This document shows positions 19,952 through 29,682 of a DNA stretch of 64,000 bases, one piece after another. The stretch spans positions 188,118 to 252,117 of the forward strand of contig NZ_CP046212.1 in assembly GCF_012570745.1 (NCBI RefSeq). The letters are read 5' to 3'. The translations under genes were made by a program, and so were the position numbers. The stretch is from Enterobacteriaceae endosymbiont of Donacia dentata (GTDB lineage: Bacteria > Pseudomonadota > Gammaproteobacteria > Enterobacterales > Enterobacteriaceae). The number at the start of each line of letters is the position of its first letter. Within the stretch, counting starts at the first letter, position 1. The notes beneath the pieces are model-generated. The model made no database searches and was not told the DNA's origin. It saw only the letters and a list, made by a program, of their open reading frames with translations.

Positions 19952-20434
19952 ATAAATGAATAACTAATTACTAATTTTATAATATTTATAATATTGAACA
20001 TAAATTAAATTAATTTAATAAATTATTATTTTTTATATTTTTTATAAAATTTTAAAATTATAAGAATTTTATCAAAATTTTTTAAAATTAATGTTTATAT
20101 TTATAATATTAAAATATAAAAAATTATATATAAATAAATATTATTAATATTTATAATAAATTATTTATTTATAATAATTTTTTATTAAAAATTTTATTAA
20201 TTATATTAAAACTTATATTTTTGATAAAAAATTAACTTTTTATTTTAATTATTGTTCTTTATAACTTTAACTTTAATAAGTATAATTATTCTAATTTTTA
20301 TTATTAAAATAAAAATTTAATTTATGAATTTTTTATAAAAAATTTTTACAAATTATAATATTTTTATATTTATATAAATAAATTATTTTATATTTAATAA
20401 TAAATATTATTATCTTTTTTAATAAGAGATTAAA
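19952..20434. other. corA-sucA intergenic spacer
   Basis: At 483 bases this is the longest gene-free stretch in the window. It is nearly pure A+T and contains only short frames with no recognisable protein, tRNA or structured RNA. In E. coli sdhCDAB precede sucA; no trace of them is recognisable. It presumably holds the sucAB promoter. Confidence 0.6.
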
Positions 20435-23131
20435 ATGAATAATTATCAAAAAAATATTTTAAACGATAATATTTTTTATATCGAAAAATTATATCAAAAA
20501 TTTTTAATAGATCCCAATTCAATAGATAAAAATTGGATAAAAATATTTCAATTATTTAAAAAACAAAATAAAGTATTAAATAAAAATAATTTATCAAAAA
20601 ATAATAATTATTATAAAAATTTATTATTAATTGAAAAAATTAATAAATTATTAAATAATTTTAGAATTTTTGGACATTATTATGCCAATATTAATCCCTT
20701 ATTTTTAAATCAAAAAAAAATAAATAATAATTTAAAATTAAAATATTATAAAATTAGTCAAGAAGATTCTCAAAAAAAAATTACATTAAATAATGTTTTT
20801 CAAAATCAAAAAATTATAGATATATATAAATTTTTTCAAAAAACTTATTGTCAATATATTGGGATAGAATATGAATATTTACCAAAAAATGAAAAGCTTT
20901 GGATAAAAAATAATATTGAAATAATTAAAGATAATTTAAATATTCAAGAAAAAAAAATATTTTTAGAAGAATTAATTGCAACAGAAGTATTTGAACAGAA
21001 TATAGGAAAAAAATTTCCAGGTGCAAAAAGATTTTCATTAGAAGGATGTGATGTTTTAATTCCCTTAATAAAGGAAATAATACGTTATTCAAGTAAATCA
21101 AATGACAAATTAACAGAAATAATATTTAGTATGGCACATAGAGGAAGATTAAATTTTTTAGTTAATATAATGGGTAAAAAAATTCAAAATATAATTAATG
21201 AATTTTCAAATATTTCTTTTGAAAAAAAAGATAAAAATGATGATGTTAAATATCATTTAGGATATTCTTCTATAATTAAAATTAATAAAAAAAAAATTAA
21301 ACTTGAATTAGCATTTAATCCTTCTCATTTAGAAATTATTAATTGTGTTACCATGGGTATGGTAAGATTTAAAAATGATTCATCAATAATGAATAATCAA
21401 TATAATACTATATTACCTATTAATATACATGGAGATGCAGCTATTAGTGGTCAAGGAATAGTACAAGAAATTTTAAATTTATCAAAAACTAGAGGATATA
21501 ATATTAATGGTGTTATTCATATTATTATTAATAATCAAATAGGATTTACTACTTCAAATATAAATGATATGAGATCAAGTTATTATTGTACTGATATAGC
21601 TAAAATGATTCAATGTCCTGTTTTTCATGTAAATTCTGATAAAATAGAAGATGTAATTTTTATCACAAGAATAGCTATTAATTATAGAAATATTTTTCAT
21701 AAAGATGTTTTTATAGATTTAGTTTCATATCGTCGATATGGTCATAACGAAATAGATGATCCATATATTACTCAACCATTAATGTATAATTTAATTAAAA
21801 ATCACTTAACAGTACAAAATTTATATTTTAATAAATTATTATCTAAAAATATTATTAATAATGAAGAAAAAGATTATTTATATAAAAAATATCAAAATTT
21901 ATTTAATGAAGGTAATTTTTTTATTAAAACAAGTATTTTACCCTCTAAAAAATCTACAAAAATAATATATAAAAATTTTAAAACAGATAAATTAAAAAAA
22001 TTACTTTTACAAATTAGTACTTTTCCTAAAAAATTTAATATCCATCCTAGAGTAAAAAAAATTTATTTAGATAGAATTAGTATGAGTAAAGGAGAAAAAA
22101 AGGTCGATTGGGGAGCAGCTGAAAATTTAGCATATGCAAATATCCTTACTCAAGGAGTATCTTGTCGTTTATCAGGAGAAGATATAAAAAGAGGAACATT
22201 TTCTCATAGACATATAGTTATATATGATCAAGAAAAAGATTTTTCTTATACACCTTTAAAAAATCTTTCTAAAAGTCAAGGAAGTTTTCATATTTATAAT
22301 TCAGTTTTATCAGAAGAATCAGTTTTAGGTTTTGAATATGGTTATTCAGTTAATAATTCAAATATTATAATATGGGAAGCCCAATTTGGAGATTTTGCTA
22401 ATGGAGCACAAATTATTATAGATCAATTTATTAGTTCTGGAGAAAAAAAATGGGGTTATAAAAGTAGTTTAATAGTTTTTCTTCCTCATGGATATGAAGG
22501 ACAAGGACCTGAACATTCTTCATCAAGAATAGAAAGATATTTACAATTATGTGCAGAAAATAATATTAAAATTTGTATTCCTTCTAATGCATCTCAAATA
22601 TATAATTTGTTATGTCAACAAGCATTTTCTTATAAAAAAAAACCACTTATTGTAATTTCTCCAAAATCACTTTTAAGACATCCGTTAGCATGTTCTTTAA
22701 TAAAAGATTTTAATACTTCTTTCCAATTAATAATAGATGAAATAGATAAAAAAATTAATATTAAAAAAATTAAAAGAATTATTTTTTGTACTGGGAAAAT
22801 ATATTATGATTTATTAGAATATAGAAATTCTATAAAAAATAAAAATATTATTTTAATAAGAATTGAACAATTATATCCATTTCCAATTAAAAATTTAAAA
22901 AAAATTATTTCTAAATATATTCAAATAAAAAATTATTTTTGGTGTCAAGAAGAACCAATGAATCAAGGAGCATGGATGTATATTCAAGATTATTTTAAAA
23001 ATAAGTTAAATCATAACATTAATTATATAGGTAGAAAAAAATCTTCATCTCCTTCAACAGGATATTTTTATATCCATAAACATCAACAAAAAAAAATAAT
23101 ATATTCTGTTTTTAATTTTAATACAGAATAA
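20435..23131 (+). CDS. sucA: 2-Oxoglutarate dehydrogenase E1 component
   Basis: 898 residues against 933 in E. coli. E1o is the ThDP-dependent decarboxylase that transfers the succinyl group to the SucB lipoyl domain. The N-terminal E2-binding helix is present (YIEKLYQKFLIDPNSIDKNW). FSMAHRGRLNFLVNIMGK, NPSHLEIINCVTMGMVRF and HGDAAISGQGIVQEIL form the ThDP-binding half. Later come RKGTFSHRH-like RGTFSHRHIV, EAQFGDFANGAQIIIDQFI and LPHGYEGQGPEHSSSR. It starts after AAGAGAT and is followed 28 bases later by sucB. The deficit lies in linker sequence near the N-terminus. Confidence 0.96.
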   Translation: MNNYQKNILNDNIFYIEKLYQKFLIDPNSIDKNWIKIFQLFKKQNKVLNKNNLSKNNNYYKNLLLIEKINKLLNNFRIFGHYYANINPLFLNQKKINNNLKLKYYKISQEDSQKKITLNNVFQNQKIIDIYKFFQKTYCQYIGIEYEYLPKNEKLWIKNNIEIIKDNLNIQEKKIFLEELIATEVFEQNIGKKFPGAKRFSLEGCDVLIPLIKEIIRYSSKSNDKLTEIIFSMAHRGRLNFLVNIMGKKIQNIINEFSNISFEKKDKNDDVKYHLGYSSIIKINKKKIKLELAFNPSHLEIINCVTMGMVRFKNDSSIMNNQYNTILPINIHGDAAISGQGIVQEILNLSKTRGYNINGVIHIIINNQIGFTTSNINDMRSSYYCTDIAKMIQCPVFHVNSDKIEDVIFITRIAINYRNIFHKDVFIDLVSYRRYGHNEIDDPYITQPLMYNLIKNHLTVQNLYFNKLLSKNIINNEEKDYLYKKYQNLFNEGNFFIKTSILPSKKSTKIIYKNFKTDKLKKLLLQISTFPKKFNIHPRVKKIYLDRISMSKGEKKVDWGAAENLAYANILTQGVSCRLSGEDIKRGTFSHRHIVIYDQEKDFSYTPLKNLSKSQGSFHIYNSVLSEESVLGFEYGYSVNNSNIIIWEAQFGDFANGAQIIIDQFISSGEKKWGYKSSLIVFLPHGYEGQGPEHSSSRIERYLQLCAENNIKICIPSNASQIYNLLCQQAFSYKKKPLIVISPKSLLRHPLACSLIKDFNTSFQLIIDEIDKKINIKKIKRIIFCTGKIYYDLLEYRNSIKNKNIILIRIEQLYPFPIKNLKKIISKYIQIKNYFWCQEEPMNQGAWMYIQDYFKNKLNHNINYIGRKKSSSPSTGYFYIHKHQQKKIIYSVFNFNTE

Positions 23132-23159
23132 AATATAAATTTTATTTATAGGATAAAAA

Positions 23160-24344
23160 ATGGATAATTTTAACATTACTGTTCCTGAATTACCTGAATC
23201 AGTAAATAACGCAATTATAATTCAATGGTACAAAAAACCAGGAGAAACAATTAAAATTGATGATATTTTATTAGAATTAGAAACAGATAAAGTAGTATTA
23301 GAAATACCTGCGACTATCAATGGTATTTTAAAAAAAATTTTGGTAAAAGCTGGAGAAAAAGTACAATCACAACAAATTATTGGAATTTTACAAAAAAAAA
23401 ATATTTTAAAAGAACAAAATAATAATAAAAAAAATAAAATAAATAATTTAATTTTTAATAGTAAATCATATAATAATAAAATAAAATTATCTAATAAATT
23501 TAATAATTTAAGTCCTTCTATACGTAAAAAAATCAAAAAAAATAATATATCATTAAATAAAATTAATGATTTAGATAATAAATTAATTCTAAATAACAAA
23601 AAAATAAATAATAATAAATTAAATCAAAAAATATCTTTAAATAAGAATAATTTTAAAAAAATAAAGATGAGTCCAATAAGAAAATATATTTCACAAAGAT
23701 TAATGGATTCTAAAAATAACACTGTAATGTTAACTACTTTTAATGAAGTTAATATGAAAAAAATAATTAATATTAAAAATGATTATAATCATTTAGTTAA
23801 TGAAATTTATAATATTAAATTAGGATTTACTTCTTTTCATGTAAAGGCTGTTACACAAGCATTACAATTTTTTAAAAAAATTAATGCATTTATTGAGGGA
23901 GAAAATATAATTTATAATAATTTTTATAATATTAATATTGCTATTTCAACAAAAAGAGGTTTGATTACACCGATTATATATAATACTGATAAATTATCAT
24001 TAATAGATATTGAAAAAAAAATTAAAAATTTAGTTATACAAAGTCAGAAAAATCAATTATCTATAAAAGATTTATCAAGTGGTACATTTACCATTACTAA
24101 TGGTGGAGTTTTTGGATCTTTAATGTCAACTCCAATTATTAATCCTCCGCAAAGTGCTATATTAGGAATACATGCTATTAGAGATAGACCTATTGTTATA
24201 AATAATAAAATTTGTATTATGCCTATGATGTATTTAGCATTATCTTATGATCATCGTTTAATTGATGGAAAAGATGCTATAGGTTTCCTTATGTTAATTA
24301 AAAGATTATTAGAAGATCCTATTCGTTTATTTTTACAAATTTAA
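23160..24344 (+). CDS. sucB: 2-Oxoglutarate dehydrogenase E2 (dihydrolipoyl succinyltransferase)
   Basis: 394 residues against 405 in E. coli. One N-terminal lipoyl domain carries the lipoylated Lys in [14 protein letters not shown] (about 43). A short peripheral-subunit-binding domain follows ([13 protein letters not shown]), joined by an Asn/Lys-rich linker in place of the usual Ala/Pro-rich one. The catalytic domain has [20 protein letters not shown] and an intact active-site motif [13 protein letters not shown] with His and Asp. With SucA and the shared Lpd it makes succinyl-CoA. sucCD, which follow in E. coli, are absent here. Confidence 0.96.
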   Translation: MDNFNITVPELPESVNNAIIIQWYKKPGETIKIDDILLELETDKVVLEIPATINGILKKILVKAGEKVQSQQIIGILQKKNILKEQNNNKKNKINNLIFNSKSYNNKIKLSNKFNNLSPSIRKKIKKNNISLNKINDLDNKLILNNKKINNNKLNQKISLNKNNFKKIKMSPIRKYISQRLMDSKNNTVMLTTFNEVNMKKIINIKNDYNHLVNEIYNIKLGFTSFHVKAVTQALQFFKKINAFIEGENIIYNNFYNINIAISTKRGLITPIIYNTDKLSLIDIEKKIKNLVIQSQKNQLSIKDLSSGTFTITNGGVFGSLMSTPIINPPQSAILGIHAIRDRPIVINNKICIMPMMYLALSYDHRLIDGKDAIGFLMLIKRLLEDPIRLFLQI

Positions 24345-24362
24345 ATCAATTTTTTAGTTATT

Positions 24363-24392
24363 TAAATATATTTTTTTTAAAAAATATATTTA
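24363..24392 (+). terminator. Inverted repeat after sucB
   Basis: A 14-bp perfect A/T inverted repeat, TAAATATATTTTTT at 24363-24376 and its complement at 24379-24392, lies 18 bases after the sucB stop. Its position fits transcription termination of sucAB. The stem contains no G-C pair and lacks a pure U-tract after it, so confidence is moderate. Confidence 0.4.
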
Positions 24393-24485
24393 TTAAATAA
24401 AATTAAATGATTATTTATAGTTTATAAAAATTTTTTATATAAAAATTATAATTTTATATAAATAAAAAATTATATAAGGATAAAT

Positions 24486-26039
24486 ATGTTAAATGTTATT
24501 GATCTATCAAGATTACAATTTGCATTGACTGCAATGTATCATTTTATATTTGTTCCATTAACACTAGGACTTTCTTTTTTATTAGCAATAATGGAAACAA
24601 TATATATTTTTTCAAAAAATAAAATATATAAAGATATGACTCAATTCTGGGGAAAATTATTTGGTATAAATTTTGCCTTAGGTATAGTTACAGGGTTAAC
24701 TATGGAATTTCAATTTGGAACTAATTGGTCATATTATTCTCATTATGTAGGAGATATTTTTGGTGCTCCATTAGCTATAGAAGGTTTAGTAGCTTTTTTT
24801 CTGGAATCTACTTTTGTTGGTTTATTTTTTTTAGGATGGGAACGTTTAAATAAAATACAACATTTAGTTGTTACATGGATGGTTGCTATAGGATCTAATC
24901 TTTCTGCACTTTGGATTTTAATTGCTAATGGATGGATGCAAAATCCTATTGCCTCTTCCTTTAATTATCAAAATATGAGAATGGAAATGAATAATTTTTG
25001 GAATTTAATTTTTAATCCAATAGCACAAGTAAAATTTGCTCATACTATAACTGCTGGATATACAACAGGATGTATATTTATTATTGGTATTAGTGCATAT
25101 TATCTTTTAAAAAAAAGAGATATCGAATTTGCAAAAAAATCTGTAATTATTGCTTCTAGTTTTGGTTTGGCTTCAATTTTTTCAGTAATAATATTAGGAG
25201 ATGAATCAGGATATCAAATAGGAAATACACAAAAAACTAAATTAGCGGCTATTGAAGCTGAATGGGAAACACAAAAACCACCAGCTTCTTTTAACATCAT
25301 TAGCTTTCCTAATCAAAAAAAACAATTAAATAAATTTTCTATAAAAATTCCATATATTTTAGGAATAATTGCTACAAGATCAATTACAAAACCCATATTA
25401 GGTTTAAAAAATTTAATTAAAAATAATGAATTAAAAATTAAAAATGGATTAAAAGCTTTAATAGCTCTTGAAAAGATAAAAAATGGAAATTTAAAAATAA
25501 AAAATATAAAAATTTTTAATAAATATAAAAAATATTTAGGATATGGATTTTTATTTAAACAATATTATCAAAATATTTATAATATAAATAATAATCAAAT
25601 TCATAAAATAGCTAAAAAATCTATTCCATTAGTAAGTCCCCTATTTTTTTCTTTTCGTATTATGGTTTTATCTAGTATTATTTTATTAATTATAATTATG
25701 TTAGTTTTTATTTTTTCTGTTATAAAAAATAATTTTGAAAAAAAAAAATATTTACTAAAAATATGTTTATATATAATACCATTACCTTGGATAGCATCTG
25801 AATCTGGTTGGTTTGTAGCTGAATATGGGAGACAACCATGGGCTATTAAAGAAATTTTACCTACTTTTATGGCAGGATCTTCTTTAGACTTCGTTGAAGT
25901 ATTGTTTTCTATAATAATGATTTTTATTTTTTATACTATTTTGTTAATAATAGAATTATATCTAATGTTTAAAATTGCTAATATAGGTCCTAGTATTTTA
26001 AATACTGGAAAATATTTTTTCGAAAAAAATATTAAGTAA
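24486..26039 (+). CDS. cydA: Cytochrome bd-I ubiquinol oxidase subunit I
   Basis: 517 residues against 522 in E. coli. CydA holds hemes b558, b595 and d and oxidises ubiquinol while reducing O2. His19 lies in FALTAMYHFIFVPLTLGLS. His186 is in KFAHTITAGY, and GWFVAEYGRQPWA carries the conserved Glu. The periplasmic Q-loop begins TKLAAIEAEWETQKPP and keeps its long C-terminal part (about 250-385), the E. coli-type long loop. Nine membrane spans are apparent. AAGGATAAATATG precedes it. It heads cydABX, the only terminal oxidase in the window. Confidence 0.96.
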   Translation: MLNVIDLSRLQFALTAMYHFIFVPLTLGLSFLLAIMETIYIFSKNKIYKDMTQFWGKLFGINFALGIVTGLTMEFQFGTNWSYYSHYVGDIFGAPLAIEGLVAFFLESTFVGLFFLGWERLNKIQHLVVTWMVAIGSNLSALWILIANGWMQNPIASSFNYQNMRMEMNNFWNLIFNPIAQVKFAHTITAGYTTGCIFIIGISAYYLLKKRDIEFAKKSVIIASSFGLASIFSVIILGDESGYQIGNTQKTKLAAIEAEWETQKPPASFNIISFPNQKKQLNKFSIKIPYILGIIATRSITKPILGLKNLIKNNELKIKNGLKALIALEKIKNGNLKIKNIKIFNKYKKYLGYGFLFKQYYQNIYNINNNQIHKIAKKSIPLVSPLFFSFRIMVLSSIILLIIIMLVFIFSVIKNNFEKKKYLLKICLYIIPLPWIASESGWFVAEYGRQPWAIKEILPTFMAGSSLDFVEVLFSIIMIFIFYTILLIIELYLMFKIANIGPSILNTGKYFFEKNIK

Positions 26040-26075
26040 AATTTATTAATAAAAAATAATTATTAGGTTATATTA

Positions 26076-27197
26076 ATGTTAAATTATGAATTTTTATGTA
26101 TAATTTGGTCTATAATAATTGGTATATTACTTATAGGATTTCTAATTACTGATGGATTAGATATGGGAGTAGGTATTTTATTATTCATAATAGGGAAAAA
26201 TGATATGGATCGAAGAATGATGATAAATACAATAGCACCCCATTGGGATGGAAATCAAGTATGGTTAATTACAGCTGCAGGAGCTATATTTGCAGCATGG
26301 CCTATTGTGTACGCTACTATGTTTTCTTATTTTTATGTAGCAATGATATTATTATTGCTTGCTTTATTTCTTAGACCAGTAGGGTTTGAATATCGTTCTA
26401 AAATAAAAAATAGAAAATGGAAAAAAATTTGTGATTTTTGTATTTCTATTGGAAGTTTTTTTCCTCCTGTAATTATAGGTATAGCATTAGGTAATTTATT
26501 ACAAGGTATTCCTTTTTATATAGATAAATATTATAATATTTACTCTCAGAGAGATTTTTATAAATTATTTAATCTATTTAGTATTATTATAAGTATAACA
26601 ATTGTATTAATGATAATAAACCAAGCTTCATCTTATTTACAAATAAGAATTAAAGATTATAATCTTAATCATAAATTAAATATAATTATAAAATTATCTT
26701 CAATATTATTACTATTATTTTTTATTTTATCTTTTATAAGTACTTTATTTTTTATAAAAGGTTATAAATTAAATAATTTTTATATTAGAAATAATAATAT
26801 TATTTATGAATCTAAAGCGTGGATGTCTAATTTTAATAACCATATATATTTATATATAATACCATTATTTAGTGTAATATTATCATTACTAACAATTTTA
26901 TTTTCTATATTGAAAAAATTTATAATGGTTCTTATTAGTTCTATACTAACTACAATTAGTATTGTGTTAACTGTTGGTGTAACAATGTTTCCTTTTATTA
27001 TTCCTTCTAGTATAAAACCATATCAAAGTCTTACTATTTGGAATGCAACTTCTAGTCAATTAACATTAAATATAATGTTATATATAGTAATTATTTTTAT
27101 GCCTATTGTTTTAATATATACTTTTTGGTGTTATAAAAAAATGTTTTTTCGTCTTAACAAAAAAAAAATTAAAAAAAAATCTGATTTTTATTATTAA
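26076..27197 (+). CDS. cydB: Cytochrome bd-I ubiquinol oxidase subunit II
   Basis: 373 residues against 379 in E. coli. CydB is the structural partner of CydA. Conserved segments include FLITDGLDMGVGILLF, NTIAPHWDGNQVWLITAAGA and AAWPIVYATMFS. About eight hydrophobic spans and the C-terminal SLTIWNATSSQLTLNIML are visible. It starts 36 bases after cydA behind TTAGGTTATATTAATG and is followed 29 bases later by the small gene cydX. The second half is more diverged and very rich in Ile/Leu/Ser. Identity is secure. Confidence 0.96.
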   Translation: MLNYEFLCIIWSIIIGILLIGFLITDGLDMGVGILLFIIGKNDMDRRMMINTIAPHWDGNQVWLITAAGAIFAAWPIVYATMFSYFYVAMILLLLALFLRPVGFEYRSKIKNRKWKKICDFCISIGSFFPPVIIGIALGNLLQGIPFYIDKYYNIYSQRDFYKLFNLFSIIISITIVLMIINQASSYLQIRIKDYNLNHKLNIIIKLSSILLLLFFILSFISTLFFIKGYKLNNFYIRNNNIIYESKAWMSNFNNHIYLYIIPLFSVILSLLTILFSILKKFIMVLISSILTTISIVLTVGVTMFPFIIPSSIKPYQSLTIWNATSSQLTLNIMLYIVIIFMPIVLIYTFWCYKKMFFRLNKKKIKKKSDFYY

Positions 27198-27226
27198 TAA
27201 TTATAAATTTTATATAGGTTACATAA

Positions 27227-27316
27227 ATGTGGTATTTAATATGGATTATAGGAGTATTATTTTCATGTATTTTTACTATTTTAATTTCTTTAAAGAAGGA
27301 AAATAAAAAAATATAA
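27227..27316 (+). CDS. cydX: Cytochrome bd-I accessory small subunit CydX
   Basis: A 29-codon gene begins MWYLIWIIGVLFSCIFTILI and ends in a basic tail (KKENKKI). E. coli CydX (37 residues) begins MWYFAWILGTLLACSFGVIT. The two share the MWY start, Trp6, the Gly and the Cys at equivalent positions within one membrane span. It follows AGGTTACATAAATG and lies 29 bases after cydB in the E. coli order. CydX binds CydA and stabilises its hemes. The gene is short enough to be missed by automatic calling. Confidence 0.9.
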   Translation: MWYLIWIIGVLFSCIFTILISLKKENKKI

Positions 27317-27626
27317 AAATATTAATTTTTTATTAAATAAACTTTAAAAAATTGTTTAATATATATTAATAATATTTTGTATTAAACAATATTTTATATA
27401 TATTATAAAAATATAAATATGATAATTTATATTATTAATATATTATGATACAATTAGTTATTATTTTTTATTTATTTAAAAAATAAAATTATTGTAATAC
27501 AATAATAAAATTATTCTATATTAATTTTAAATATAAAAATAAATACTTATTAAAATTATTTAATTAAAAATATATTTTCTATATCAAAATATAAAATTAT
27601 CATGTACTTTAATTTAATAATAAAGA
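27317..27626. other. cydX-parE intergenic spacer
   Basis: These 310 bases contain no open frame that I recognise. They include the inverted repeat at 27351-27390 near the cydX end and then A+T-only sequence up to parE. In E. coli ybgT-ybgE and tol-pal follow; no trace of these is seen. Confidence 0.6.
27351..27390 (+). terminator. Possible terminator of cydABX
   Basis: ATTGTTTAATA (27351-27361) and TATTAAACAAT (27380-27390) are perfect 11-bp complements around an 18-nt loop, 34 bases after the cydX stop. The following bases are T/A-rich. The stem has one G-C pair and a large loop, so this is a position-based suggestion. Confidence 0.35.
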
Positions 27627-29543
27627 ATGAACCATTTAAATCAATATAATGCTGATTCTATAGAAGTTTTAGAAGGTTTAGATCCTGTTAGAAGAAGACC
27701 AGGTATGTATACTGATCTTACAAGACCTAATCATTTAGCTCAAGAAGTAATAGATAATAGTGTAGATGAAGCATTAGCTGGATATGCAAAAACTATTTTA
27801 GTTACCTTATACAATGATCAATCACTAGAAGTTATTGATGATGGTAGAGGTATGCCTATTGATATACATACTCGAGAAGGAATTTCTGCAATTGAACTTA
27901 TATTATGTCGTTTACATGCAGGAGGTAAATTTTCTAATAAAAATTATAGTTTTTCTGGAGGATTACATGGTGTAGGTATTTCTGTTGTTAATGCTTTATC
28001 AAAAAGAATGGAAGTAAGTATATTTCGTAAAAATAAAATTTATACTATAATCTTTGAAAATGGATATAAAATACAAAATTTAAAAATTTTAAAAAATGAA
28101 AGTAACCAAAATACTGGTACAAAAATTAGATTTTGGCCTAATAAATATTTTTTTGAACATCATTCTTTTTTAGTTTCTAATTTAATAAATTTATTAAAAG
28201 CTAAAGCAGTTTTATGTTCTGGATTAAAAGTTTATTTTAAAAATGAAAATACTAAAGAAAATTATTATTGGAATTATAAAAATGGTTTATCTGAATATTT
28301 AATGAGTTCAGTAAAAGGTTTTACTACCATACCAAATACTCCTTTTATAGGAAAATATTCAAGTGATATTAAATATCTTCATTGGGCTGTATTTTGGATA
28401 CCAGAAAATAATTATGTTTTTACTGAAAGTTATGTGAATTTAATTCCAACAACACATGGTGGTACTCATGTAAATGGATTGCGTTTGGGATTACTTGATG
28501 CAATACGTAATTTTTGTAATTTCCATAATATGTTACCCAGAAATATTAAAATATTAGGAGAGGATATTTGGGATCATTGTTCTTATGTATTATCTATAAA
28601 AATTCAAGATCCACAATTTACCGGACAAACAAAAGAACGTTTAGCTTCTAGACAATGTACTGTATTTACTGCAAATATAGTAAGAGATTCTTTTATTTTA
28701 TGGTTAAATCAAAATATTAAAATAGCACATGTCTTAATAAATATATTTATTTTAAATGCTCAAAAACGTATTAGATCATCTAAAAAATTTAAAAAAAAAA
28801 AAAGTTATAATGTAAATTCAATATTACCTGGGAAATTATCTGATTGTATTATACATAATTCAAAAAAAACTGAACTTTTTTTAGTTGAAGGAGACTCTGC
28901 TGGCGGATCAGCTAAACAAGCAAGAGATAAAAATTATCAAGCTGTTATGCCTTTAAAAGGGAAAATTTTAAATACATGGGAAATAAATTCAGAAGAAATT
29001 TTATCTTCACAAGAAATACATGATATTTCTTTAGCAATAGGTATTTATCCTAATAATGAAGACTTAAAAAAATTAAGATATAATAAAATTTGTATTCTTG
29101 CGGATGCTGATTCAGACGGATTACATATTGCTACTTTATTATGTGCTTTGTTTATTAAGCATTTTTTACCTTTGGTAAAAAAAGGACATATTTATGTCGC
29201 TATGCCTCCTTTATATCGTATAGATTTAGGAAAAAAAATTTTTTATGCTTTAGATGAAAATGAAAAAATAAATATTTTAAAAAAATATTATTATAAAAAT
29301 AATAAAAAACAAATTAATGTACAAAGATTTAAAGGTTTAGGAGAAATGAATCCTACTCAATTAAGAGAAACTACTTTTAATCCTATTAGTCGTCGTTTAA
29401 TACAATTAATAATAAATAATAATAAAACAGAAATAAGTAAAACATTTTCAATTATGGATATGTTACTAGCAAAAAAAAGATCAGAAGATCGTCGTAAATG
29501 GTTACAAGAAAAAGGTGATATTACTACAATAATAAATATTTAA
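27627..29543 (+). CDS. parE: DNA topoisomerase IV subunit B
   Basis: 638 residues against 630 in E. coli. ParE is the ATPase subunit of topoisomerase IV, which decatenates daughter chromosomes. The GHKL ATPase domain has EVLEGLDPVRRRPGMYTD, QEVIDNSVDEALAGYAK, DDGRGMPIDIH and GGLHGVGISVVNALSKR. The Toprim half has ELFLVEGDSAGGSAKQAR and ILADADSDGLHIATLL, then QRFKGLGEMNP. ParE rather than GyrB is shown by its length (GyrB carries about 170 extra C-terminal residues) and by RPNHLAQEVIDNS. No start-site doubt. parC is not adjacent. Confidence 0.96.
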   Translation: MNHLNQYNADSIEVLEGLDPVRRRPGMYTDLTRPNHLAQEVIDNSVDEALAGYAKTILVTLYNDQSLEVIDDGRGMPIDIHTREGISAIELILCRLHAGGKFSNKNYSFSGGLHGVGISVVNALSKRMEVSIFRKNKIYTIIFENGYKIQNLKILKNESNQNTGTKIRFWPNKYFFEHHSFLVSNLINLLKAKAVLCSGLKVYFKNENTKENYYWNYKNGLSEYLMSSVKGFTTIPNTPFIGKYSSDIKYLHWAVFWIPENNYVFTESYVNLIPTTHGGTHVNGLRLGLLDAIRNFCNFHNMLPRNIKILGEDIWDHCSYVLSIKIQDPQFTGQTKERLASRQCTVFTANIVRDSFILWLNQNIKIAHVLINIFILNAQKRIRSSKKFKKKKSYNVNSILPGKLSDCIIHNSKKTELFLVEGDSAGGSAKQARDKNYQAVMPLKGKILNTWEINSEEILSSQEIHDISLAIGIYPNNEDLKKLRYNKICILADADSDGLHIATLLCALFIKHFLPLVKKGHIYVAMPPLYRIDLGKKIFYALDENEKINILKKYYYKNNKKQINVQRFKGLGEMNPTQLRETTFNPISRRLIQLIINNNKTEISKTFSIMDMLLAKKRSEDRRKWLQEKGDITTIINI

Positions 29544-29682
29544 TAAATTTAAACAAAAAATATTAATTAATAAAATTATATATTTTTTGTATAAACATTT
29601 TTAGTACATAAAATATTTTTTTATAAAATATTAAAATAAAATATATATTATATAATTTTTATTAAAATAAGGAATAATGACC

